From assembly GCA_029863525.1 (NCBI GenBank), contig JAOTVL010000022.1, forward strand, positions 1-36,221: a stretch of 36,221 bases of DNA, written 5' to 3'. The notes under the pieces were generated by a model. The model ran no database searches. It was not told the DNA's origin and saw only the letters and a list, made by a program, of their open reading frames with translations. Both the position numbers and the translations under genes were made by a program. Shown one piece after another: positions 16,394-23,031 of the stretch. Position 1 is the stretch's first letter, and each line of letters opens with the position of its first letter. Source of the stretch: Gemmatimonadota bacterium (GTDB lineage Bacteria; Gemmatimonadota; Gemmatimonadetes; Longimicrobiales; Gaopeijiaceae).

Positions 16394-17659
16394 ATGGGGA
16401 CGATCTCTGCCGAACCCCGGCGCGGCTCCAGGGCCGGCTTCGACGTGGAGCGGGTTCGCGGCCAGTTTCCCGCGCTGGCCCAGTCGATCAACGGACAGCC
16501 GTTGGCCTACTTGGATAGCGCGGCGACCTCTCAAAAGCCGCGCGCGGTGCTCGATGCGCTCAGCGCCTATTACGAGCACGACAACGCCAACGTCCACCGT
16601 GGAATTCACGAGCTGTCGCGTCGCGCCACGATCGCCTTCGAAGACGCGCGAGGTACGGTGGCGCGGTGGGTCAACGCGGCCGAGCCAGCCGAGGTCATAT
16701 GGACCCGGGGAACCACCGAGGCGCTCAACTTGGTGGCGATGGCGTGGGGTCTGGACAACGTCGAAGAGGGCGACGAGATCCTGATTTCGGTGCTCGAGCA
16801 CCACTCGAACATCGTCCCCTGGCAGCTTCTCGCACAGCGCCGCCGTGCCAAGCTCCGCTACATCGAGATCGACGAACAGGGACGGCTCGTGCTCGACGAC
16901 CTCTCCCGGCTGCTCACCGAGCGGACGAAGATCGTCGCGATCTCGCACGTCTCGAACGCGCTCGGCACCATCAACCCGATCGAACGTGTCGTCGACGCCG
17001 CTCATGACGCTGGCGCGGTGGTCGTCGTGGACGGCGCCCAGGGCGCGGTCCACACCCCGGTCGACGTACAAGCGCTCGGCGCGGACTTCTACGCATTCAG
17101 TGGCCACAAGATGTGCGCACCGACCGGCATCGGTGTCCTGTGGGGGCGGCGCGACCTCCTCGAGGCGATGTCGCCGTATCAGGGTGGTGGGGAGATGATC
17201 AGCGTGGTGGAGCGGGAGCAGAGCACCTGGGCGGCTATCCCTCACAAGTTCGAGGCCGGCACGCCGAACATCGCCGGAGCCATCGGCATGGGGGTGGCAA
17301 TCGATTTCCTCGCCGAGATCGGCATGGAGGCGATCGTAGAGCACGAGCAGGATCTGCTCTCGTACGCGCTCGAGCGATTGAGGCCGATCCCCGATATTCG
17401 GATCTTCGGCCCCGACTCCCTGTCTGAGCGCTCGGCGGTGGTTTCGTTCACGCTGGGCGATGCGCATCCGCACGACATCTCCACGATCCTGGACTCCGCA
17501 GGAGTCGCGGTTCGGGCCGGTCACCACTGCGCCCAACTCGTCATGAAGCACTTCGGGGTCTCGTCGACCGCGAGGGCCTCGTTCTACTTGTACAACAACC
17601 GGGACGACGTCGATCGGCTGGTCGCCGGTCTCGCCCAGGTCAGCGCGATTTTCGCCTGA
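16394..17659 (+). CDS. sufS: SufS, cysteine desulfurase
   Basis: A 421-residue class V aminotransferase-fold, PLP-dependent cysteine desulfurase that takes sulfur from cysteine and leaves alanine. The PLP lysine is K239 (FSGHKMCAPTGIG) and the catalytic persulfide cysteine is C379 in the RAGHHCAQ loop, the SufS (group II) form. N-terminal YLDSAATSQKP and NVHRGIHELSRRAT are also typical. The frame opens at 16289, but ATG 16394 lies just past the Rieske stop; a short basic extension of about 20 residues before FDVERVRGQFPAL is a little longer than usual. SufU, its sulfur acceptor, is the next gene. Confidence 0.97.
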   Translation: MGTISAEPRRGSRAGFDVERVRGQFPALAQSINGQPLAYLDSAATSQKPRAVLDALSAYYEHDNANVHRGIHELSRRATIAFEDARGTVARWVNAAEPAEVIWTRGTTEALNLVAMAWGLDNVEEGDEILISVLEHHSNIVPWQLLAQRRRAKLRYIEIDEQGRLVLDDLSRLLTERTKIVAISHVSNALGTINPIERVVDAAHDAGAVVVVDGAQGAVHTPVDVQALGADFYAFSGHKMCAPTGIGVLWGRRDLLEAMSPYQGGGEMISVVEREQSTWAAIPHKFEAGTPNIAGAIGMGVAIDFLAEIGMEAIVEHEQDLLSYALERLRPIPDIRIFGPDSLSERSAVVSFTLGDAHPHDISTILDSAGVAVRAGHHCAQLVMKHFGVSSTARASFYLYNNRDDVDRLVAGLAQVSAIFA

Positions 17660-17786
17660 TCCGACGCGCTGGGTGGGGCACAGCGATGGCCGTGCGCTCG
17701 AGGTGAGATCGGACGGCTCCGGGCCCGGGATGCTGAATCGCGCTCCGCGCCTTACATTGGCCGCGCCGGACTCGCAATCGGATGCC

Positions 17787-18239
17787 ATGGAAACGCCACA
17801 ACTCACCTCGCTGTATCAGCAGCTCATCCTGGAGCACTACCGCAACCCTCGGAACAAGTCCGAGCTTGACGGGAAGAGTGTGGAGGTCCACATGGCCAAC
17901 CCGGTGTGTGGAGACGAGATCCGGTTGCAGCTCAGGATCGAAGACGACCGGATCGCCGAAGCGAAGTTCGTGGGGCAGGGGTGCTCGATCTCGCAGGCGG
18001 CGGTCAGCATGATGACGACGCTTCTCGAGGGTCGCAGCCTGGACGAAGCGGATCACCTGGCGCGGCGCTTCACGGACATGATGCACGGCGACGGGGACGC
18101 GGCGAAGGATCGAGACCTCGGAGATCTCCGTGCACTCCAGGGCGTGAGCAAGTTCCCGGTTCGGATCAAGTGCGCGCTTCTAGGCTTCGATGCGCTTCAA
18201 GAGGCGCTGAAGAAGGAATTCGGGGGAGAAGCACACTGA
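17787..18239 (+). CDS. sufU: SufU, zinc-containing sulfur acceptor for SufS
   Basis: A 150-residue SufU with the residues that bind zinc and accept sulfur in the Bacillus protein: C41 and D43 (NPVCGDE), C66 (GQGCSISQA) and C129 (RIKCALLG). This makes it the functional SufU type rather than an IscU scaffold (the region between C66 and C129 carries the longer SufU insertion). The frame extends to 17673, but METPQLTSLYQQLILEHYRNPRN is the family start. A 127-nt gap separates it from sufS, with a TACATT at 17753-17758 that could be a -10 of an internal promoter. Its stop overlaps the proposed start of the next gene. Confidence 0.96.
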   Translation: METPQLTSLYQQLILEHYRNPRNKSELDGKSVEVHMANPVCGDEIRLQLRIEDDRIAEAKFVGQGCSISQAAVSMMTTLLEGRSLDEADHLARRFTDMMHGDGDAAKDRDLGDLRALQGVSKFPVRIKCALLGFDALQEALKKEFGGEAH

Positions 18240-18790
18240 CGTCGCTCGAGGTTCATTCGGCGCACCTCCCCGACACGAGGGTCGGGCCGATCACGATCTG
18301 GACATCCGCGGTCGGCCTGAGGCGTATCGAGTTCGGGGCGCTGCCACGAGAGCGCAACACCGACCCGCCGGACGCCTGGCCGAGTCTCCTCCAAGCGACG
18401 GTGGCCCAAGTCGAGGAGTACCTCACGAAGAAGCGGCGCACCTTCGACCTTGATCTCGACCTCTCGGGCGTCGCCACCGACTTCCAGCGAGACGTATACG
18501 CACGGCTGCTCCAAATCGAGTATGGGCACGTGGTCTCGTACGGGCAGGTCGCGGACTCGTTGGGCAAGCCCGACCAAGCAAGGGCCGTGGGCCAGGCCGT
18601 CGGGGCCAACCCGATTCCGATCGTGATCCCGTGCCACCGAGTCGTGGGCTCCGACGGACGGCTCATCGGTTTTTCGGGGGGCCTGGCCGCGAAGGTATCT
18701 CTGCTCAAGCTTGAGGGGATCGACGTCAACGGAGCGCGACCGAACAGCAAGGTCTATCCAGAGGTCATACCGCTCGATCTGAGGCCGTAG
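18236..18790 (+). CDS. ogt: Methylated-DNA--protein-cysteine S-methyltransferase (Ogt/MGMT-like)
   Basis: A 184-residue DNA-repair protein that transfers alkyl groups from O6-alkylguanine to its own cysteine. The active site is PCHRV with C133 (IPIVIPCHRVVGSDGRLIGFSGG), preceded by the recognition helix region (VVSYGQVADSLGKPDQARAVGQAVGANP). An N-terminal Ogt domain precedes it. The start is uncertain: no ATG, GTG or TTG lies near the domain start. I propose CTG 18236, which overlaps the sufU stop as CTGA and has GGGGGAG eight bases upstream. The nearest canonical choice is GTG 18170, which would overlap sufU by 70 nt. Position after sufU is probably operonic rather than functional. Confidence 0.9.
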   Translation: MTSLEVHSAHLPDTRVGPITIWTSAVGLRRIEFGALPRERNTDPPDAWPSLLQATVAQVEEYLTKKRRTFDLDLDLSGVATDFQRDVYARLLQIEYGHVVSYGQVADSLGKPDQARAVGQAVGANPIPIVIPCHRVVGSDGRLIGFSGGLAAKVSLLKLEGIDVNGARPNSKVYPEVIPLDLRP

Positions 18791-18799
18791 CGGGGCCTC
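18781..18799 (+). terminator. Possible hairpin at the end of the SUF/ogt transcript
   Basis: GAGGCC (18781-18786) pairs exactly with GGCCTC (18794-18799) around a 7-nt loop containing the ogt stop codon. It lies between two convergent genes, where a terminator is expected, but it is followed only by CTTCC rather than a T-run, so it is not a classical intrinsic terminator. Confidence 0.35.
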
Positions 18800-18812
18800 C
18801 TTCCGCGACCGC

Positions 18813-18892
18813 GAACCGACCAGCGCCTACCAGAACCGACCAGCGCCTACCGGAACCGACCAGCGCCTACCGGAACCGACCAGCGCCTACCG
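18813..18892. repeat. Four tandem copies of a 20-bp unit
   Basis: Unit GAACCGACCAGCGCCTACCG occurs four times head to tail, the first copy differing by one base (final CA instead of CG), followed by a six-base partial copy (18893-18898). The copy at 18873-18892 contains the stop codon of the DadA-like gene on the minus strand. The other three lie in the short gap before the convergent ogt gene. There are no spacers, so it is not a CRISPR array. On the minus strand each copy supplies TAG, and the 20-nt period places those stops in successive different frames. Confidence 0.95.
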
Positions 18893-20173
18893 GAACCGGT
18901 CGGGCGACAGTCCCTCGAGCCTCGGCTCTTCGCCCCCCAGCACCTGATTCGCGACCATCTGACCGGTGAGCGGCCCGAGGGTGAGTCCCAGCATCCCGTG
19001 GCCGGTCGCCACGACGAGGCCCTCGACGTCACCGAGCGGACCCACGATCGGCAGGCCGTCGGCCGACATGGGCCGAAGACCGACCCATTCCGAGTTCGGC
19101 CGCGCGCTGCCGAGCGCGGGGAACGCCTCGCGCGCGGCCGTCGTCAGCTGCCGTAGTCGGTCATGACGCATCACGTGATTCGAGCCCGAGAACTCCATCG
19201 TCCCCGCGAACCGCACGAACGTGTCCATTGGCGTGCAGAAGACCGACGACTCACTGAGGACGCAGGCCACGTTGAGCGCGGGCGCCCCGTTGGGGCCGAT
19301 CTCGATATCCCGGTGATACCCCTTCCCAGGCTGGACCGGAAGGCGAGCGCCCGCCACCCGTGCCATCGCGAGGCTGAACGGACCCGTCGCGAGCACGACG
19401 ACGTCCGCACCCAGCGAGTCACCCTTAATCATACTATTATCGGTTACGCTGCTCGCGGTCGTTCTCACGCCGGTAACGCGACCGGCGACAACGCGCACCT
19501 CGCGCACGTCGACCCCCTCGAGGATCGCACCGCCGTGCCTCAGCAACGCGTCCGCGAGGCTCGTCAAGAAGCGTGAAGGCTGGAGGATGGCGGCTTCCGG
19601 ATAATACACGCCCCCAATCACGCTCTCCGAGAAGGCCGGCTCGCGCCGGCGCAGCTCCTCGCCATCGAGGTGCTCGGGGTGATAGCCGTAGCGCTCGATG
19701 ATGCCCGCCTCGTGCCGCGCCCCGTCGAGCCCCGACTCGGTGGAGCACACATCGAAGTAGCCCTCGGGTCGGTAGCCGCATTGGATCCGCTCTTCGTGAA
19801 CCAGCTCGGTGAAGAGCGCGAAGGCCTCCTTGCCGAGTGGGGCCATGATCCGCATCGCGTGCTCGACATGGTCGTCAGTACAATGTATCGCGAAGTCGTA
19901 CAACCACTTCCACAGCTTCACGTCCACTCGGGGCTGGATATAAAGGGGGCTCGTGGGGTCGAGCATCTGGCGGAGCCCGTCCCGAACGCGGCCCGGACGG
20001 TTGAGCGGGGGGTGTCCCGCCGACACGGTCCCGGCGTTCCCCCACGACGCCCCGGCACCGACGTGGTCTCGCTCGAGGAGCGTGACGCGAGCTCCACCTC
20101 GCGCCAGGTAGTAGGCGCAGGACAATCCGATTACGCCCCCGCCCACGACGACGACGTGTAGTCGCGACGACAT
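18887..20173 (-). CDS. FAD-dependent D-amino acid dehydrogenase/glycine oxidase-like (DAO family)
   Basis: A 428-residue flavoprotein. The FAD dinucleotide-binding motif is near the start, VVVVGGGVIGLSCAYYLARGG (positions 20156-20094, G11-G16), followed by LLERDHVGAGASWGNAG. The C-terminal end has RPMSADGLPIVGPLG and GHGMLGLTLGPLTG, as in DadA/ThiO-like DAO proteins. It likely oxidatively deaminates D-amino acids, glycine or proline-type imino acids; the exact substrate is unclear, and the HyO/LhpB (D-hydroxyproline dehydrogenase) branch is an alternative. A patch at 19425-19441 is oddly AT-rich. It is the last gene of a minus-strand run, nine bases after the zinc dehydrogenase, and its stop codon lies inside the 20-bp repeat. 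Confidence 0.88.
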   Translation of the reverse strand: MSSRLHVVVVGGGVIGLSCAYYLARGGARVTLLERDHVGAGASWGNAGTVSAGHPPLNRPGRVRDGLRQMLDPTSPLYIQPRVDVKLWKWLYDFAIHCTDDHVEHAMRIMAPLGKEAFALFTELVHEERIQCGYRPEGYFDVCSTESGLDGARHEAGIIERYGYHPEHLDGEELRRREPAFSESVIGGVYYPEAAILQPSRFLTSLADALLRHGGAILEGVDVREVRVVAGRVTGVRTTASSVTDNSMIKGDSLGADVVVLATGPFSLAMARVAGARLPVQPGKGYHRDIEIGPNGAPALNVACVLSESSVFCTPMDTFVRFAGTMEFSGSNHVMRHDRLRQLTTAAREAFPALGSARPNSEWVGLRPMSADGLPIVGPLGDVEGLVVATGHGMLGLTLGPLTGQMVANQVLGGEEPRLEGLSPDRFR

Positions 20174-20182
20174 GTTCTTGGG

Positions 20183-21439
20183 TCAGCCCGCTTGCGGATC
20201 GAGGACGACCTTCACCGAGCCCGTCTTGCGGTGGTTCGCGGCCGTGCTCAGCGCGTTCCGGTACTGCGCGAGGGGAAACACGTGCGTCACCATGTCCTCG
20301 ACCGCCACTCCGGTCTCCAGGAGCATGTCGTGTGTAATTTGGAACGTATGTTCTAGTTTGCCCCGCCACTGCTCGTCCCCGTAGCACTGATAGCCCTGGA
20401 TCTTCAGCTCGTTGGCCCAGACGAAGGTCAGGTCGAGCTTTGGAATCTCAGCAGCGCATCCAAGTAGAACGATCGTTCCACGGACGCACGCGTAGCGGAG
20501 TCCCTGCTTGATCGTCTCTCCGCTGCCCACACAGTCGAAGATCAAGGGGAATCCCCCGCCCGCATAGACCTCGTCACCCACGATCGGCATGTACGCCTGG
20601 GCGCCCGTATCGATGAGGGCGTCTCGCGCTTCCTCGCCCGGCGTGACGACATCGCTCGCGCCGAACGCTCTCGCCAGCTTCTGCTCATGGGGTCGCTTCA
20701 TCTGGGCGACGAGCTCGCCCTCGTATCCGGAGGCCCTCAGCGCCCACACGACTCCGAGCGCGATCGGTCCGCTCCCGATCACCAACACCGGGCCCTCCGG
20801 TAACGGTCGGGAGCGCAACGCGGCGTGCATGCCCACGGCCAGAGGCTCGATCAGCACCGCCGTGTGATCGGACATCTCGTCCGCAACGGGGAACAGCTGA
20901 CTCTGATGGGCGATCATCCGATCCCCCCAACCCCCCGGTAAGCTGCCGTGGTAACCTATGGTCATACCACGCTTTATGGGGGTGCCGTCGATGACGGTCC
21001 GCCCTTCTTCACCCGCTCGGGTACAGGTCGCGGGAAGGCCATCCGCGCACGAGGGGCACCGGTGCGCCACCGGAAATCCCCGCACGTCGCAGGAAACCCC
21101 CGGATCAACCGCAACACGTTGTCCGACTTCGATATGGCGTACGCTCGAGCCGACTTCCACGACGCGAGCGAGGATCTCGTGGCCGAGAACCGCGGGGAAA
21201 GAACCGAACGGCTCCATGGCCGGACTCGATTTCAGCGTCAAGTTGCCGATGTCGGACCCGCAGATGCCCGCCTTGATGATCTCGAGCTTGACCCAGTCGT
21301 CTCCGGGCAGGCGCGGCTCCGGAACGTCGCCGAAGCGAACCCCGCTCAGACCGCCGAAAACCGCCGCCTCGGTCACCTTGCCCAGTGTCTTGCCCACGAC
21401 GTAGCTGGGAATCGTCACGTCGAACGTGACTGCTCGCAT
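20183..21439 (-). CDS. Zinc-dependent medium-chain dehydrogenase (threonine/sorbitol dehydrogenase-like)
   Basis: A 418-residue MDR-family NAD(P)-dependent alcohol dehydrogenase. Catalytic zinc ligands are visible as C60 (GICGSD) and H87-E88 (GHE). The Rossmann motif is VLVIGSGPIALG, about residue 220. The structural-zinc lobe has C117, C128, C131 and C139; spacing C-x2-C-x7-C is normal for the last three, but the usual first cysteine three residues earlier is replaced by Ala, with C117 a possible substitute. The protein is longer than the usual 340-360 because of a 40-residue N-terminal extension and an insert before the catalytic domain ends. The substrate is unknown. It precedes the DadA-like gene by nine bases, suggesting a joint amino- or hydroxy-acid pathway. 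Confidence 0.88.
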   Translation of the reverse strand: MRAVTFDVTIPSYVVGKTLGKVTEAAVFGGLSGVRFGDVPEPRLPGDDWVKLEIIKAGICGSDIGNLTLKSSPAMEPFGSFPAVLGHEILARVVEVGSSVRHIEVGQRVAVDPGVSCDVRGFPVAHRCPSCADGLPATCTRAGEEGRTVIDGTPIKRGMTIGYHGSLPGGWGDRMIAHQSQLFPVADEMSDHTAVLIEPLAVGMHAALRSRPLPEGPVLVIGSGPIALGVVWALRASGYEGELVAQMKRPHEQKLARAFGASDVVTPGEEARDALIDTGAQAYMPIVGDEVYAGGGFPLIFDCVGSGETIKQGLRYACVRGTIVLLGCAAEIPKLDLTFVWANELKIQGYQCYGDEQWRGKLEHTFQITHDMLLETGVAVEDMVTHVFPLAQYRNALSTAANHRKTGSVKVVLDPQAG

Positions 21440-21482
21440 GCGTCCTACCCCTTGCTCTCGAGTGTCGGTGGGAGGCGCGTCT

Positions 21483-22049
21483 TCAGCGGACGTCCCCGGA
21501 AAGTGCGGACAGGAAGCCCCGGAGGACCCGTGGGGCGTGCCCGGTCAGCCCCACCACGACGAGGAGCGCCCCGAGGAGGCTGATGCCGGTCCAGACCGCG
21601 CTCGGTGCATCACGAATCGCTTCGATCGCGAGCGTGCTCACGGTCCCGACACCGACCACCACGGAGATCAACCGTTCTCTCCCGGTGAGCGCGGTCTCGG
21701 ATTTGGTCGGCGGCCCCGCCCTTTCTCGGACCACCGCGTCGTCCACGGGATCTCGCTCGGGTCCCTCGGCCGGCCCGGGGATGGCCCCCCAGTCGCGCCC
21801 CGAAACGGACGAAATCGCCAAACCCGTCCCGTCCACATCCAGAATCTCCCGAGCACGGCGCTCGTCCATGCCGAGCACCCACAGCGTCGCCGACGTCGAG
21901 ACGGAGATCCCGAGCGAGGGATCGTCGATCTGAAGCCGGTACGGGATTCCGGCATCCTTCAAGAACCCCGCGGCGAACTCGGCCTCGTGCCGATACGTAT
22001 AGCGCGCGACGACAACCTCGTCGAGCTTGCGGTCCTGCCGATCGCTCAT
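21483..22049 (-). CDS. DUF2007-type protein with C-terminal membrane segments
   Basis: A 188-residue protein. Residues of about 9-75 match the DUF2007 (putative signal-transducing, PII-like fold) domain: VVVARYTYRHEAEFAAGFLKDAGIP...VLGMDERRAREIL. A linker rich in Pro and acidic residues follows, then two predicted transmembrane helices (ISVVVGVGTVSTLAIEAI and WTGISLLGALLVVVGLTG). The frame extends to 22283, but ATG 22049 has a strong GGGAGGG ribosome-binding site (minus strand) and shares one base with the stop of the preceding gene (TGATG). Function unknown; DUF2007 proteins are often near membrane or stress genes. Confidence 0.75.
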   Translation of the reverse strand: MSDRQDRKLDEVVVARYTYRHEAEFAAGFLKDAGIPYRLQIDDPSLGISVSTSATLWVLGMDERRAREILDVDGTGLAISSVSGRDWGAIPGPAEGPERDPVDDAVVRERAGPPTKSETALTGRERLISVVVGVGTVSTLAIEAIRDAPSAVWTGISLLGALLVVVGLTGHAPRVLRGFLSALSGDVR

Positions 22050-22558
22050 CAGGGACCCTCCCCGCGCCCGTGGTATACCTCGATGCCCAGGGCCTCCAGC
22101 CATGCACGGGCCTGCGCGTGACCCACGGTCCATGCGGACCAAACCGATCGCGCCCACTCCTGCACTCTTTCGACGTGGCGGGCGTCTCCCTCGGTTTCGA
22201 ACACGTGCATGATGGTCAGGGCTCCACGCTCGCCCTTCGGTGGAGGCTCGACCCTCGGAAGATCGGCACGGCCGTCGAGCCATCCGCTGATCCTCTTGCT
22301 GATCGAGGCGGAGTCGCCCACGTCTCTCCCCTCGACTCGCCAGCAGAGTCCAGCAAGGTGAGCCGCCGCTGATTTGGAGGACTCCATGTACCTGTCAGGA
22401 TGCTGAAGCGAGTACGCGTCCACCGTCAGACCGTGTACCCCGAAGAGCTCGGGACGACCGAACTCCCAGCCGACCACGGTCTGAAAGACCACGTTGCACG
22501 CGTCCGGATCGGCAACGCCGGGGGCGCCGCACTCGGGACAGTGAACGTCGGCCTTCAC
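22049..22558 (-). CDS. DUF5946-like protein with N-terminal zinc-ribbon cysteines
   Basis: A 169-residue soluble protein starting with GTG. It opens HCPECGAPG with a further Cys at about residue 21, a small metal-binding knuckle, and then has TVDAYSLQHPDRYMESSKSAAAHLAGL, a pattern I associate with the DUF5946 group. The rest is helical and ends with ARAWLEALGIEVYHGRG. There are no transmembrane segments or recognised catalytic residues. The start overlaps the stop of the acetyltransferase as GTGA and the stop touches the next start as TGATG, so it is firmly within an operon. The function is not known. Confidence 0.7.
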   Translation of the reverse strand: MKADVHCPECGAPGVADPDACNVVFQTVVGWEFGRPELFGVHGLTVDAYSLQHPDRYMESSKSAAAHLAGLCWRVEGRDVGDSASISKRISGWLDGRADLPRVEPPPKGERGALTIMHVFETEGDARHVERVQEWARSVWSAWTVGHAQARAWLEALGIEVYHGRGEGP

Positions 22559-23007
22559 AACGCCTTTCGGTAACAGACCAATCGCGCGGCCTCCTCGAAG
22601 CCAAGCGCCTCGTGCAGGGCGCTGCTGACCTCATTGTCGATCGCCCGGTCGCTGGCGAACTCGCGGCACCCCATGGACTGACTCCACGCCTCGCAGGACG
22701 CCGCGAGCGATCGCGCGTGGCCGACTCGTCGCGCTCCTGGAGCCACGTAGATGCCTTCGAGGTATCCGACGGGCGACGACACGCACCCCTCCGCGTAGCT
22801 CCGGAGCCCCACCTCCGCGAAACCCACCACCGCGCCGCTGCCGTCTTCGACCACGAAACACGCGGCTCGCCCAGGCGGCGCCTCGAAGTAGCTCGTGACC
22901 TCGACGGGGTGGTCGTGCGGTGACTCGGGCCAAAGCTCCGTCCGCAGGCGGATCCACGCCTCCGCGTCCACCGCCTGGACCGGGCGAGCGTTGCCACGCC
23001 CGGTCAT
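22555..23007 (-). CDS. GNAT N-acetyltransferase resembling aminoglycoside AAC(6')-I
   Basis: A 150-residue GNAT protein, the right size for AAC(6')-I enzymes. It shares several of their hallmarks in order: LRTELWPE (21-28), SSPVGYLEGIYV (77-88), the acetyl-CoA loop RRVGHA (93-98), GCREFASD (113-120), LHEALGFEE (131-139) and YRKAL at the end. Known chromosomal AAC(6')-I enzymes of Salmonella and Acinetobacter share these blocks, as I recall them. This suggests transfer of an acetyl group from acetyl-CoA to the 6' amine of an aminoglycoside, but a housekeeping amine substrate is equally possible. It lies 24 nt downstream of the M14 gene and overlaps the DUF5946 gene by 4 nt. I see no integron or IS nearby. 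Confidence 0.85.
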   Translation of the reverse strand: MTGRGNARPVQAVDAEAWIRLRTELWPESPHDHPVEVTSYFEAPPGRAACFVVEDGSGAVVGFAEVGLRSYAEGCVSSPVGYLEGIYVAPGARRVGHARSLAASCEAWSQSMGCREFASDRAIDNEVSSALHEALGFEEAARLVCYRKAL

Positions 23008-23031
23008 CTCCGCTCCTCCACTCGACCGTAC

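Noticed and set aside
16388..17806. 472-codon open frame on the minus strand
   Set aside because: Antisense to sufS, whose PLP lysine and catalytic cysteine are intact.
18813..18892. CRISPR-like direct repeats
   Set aside because: Copies are contiguous without spacers, only 20 bp long, and run into a coding end; no cas genes nearby.
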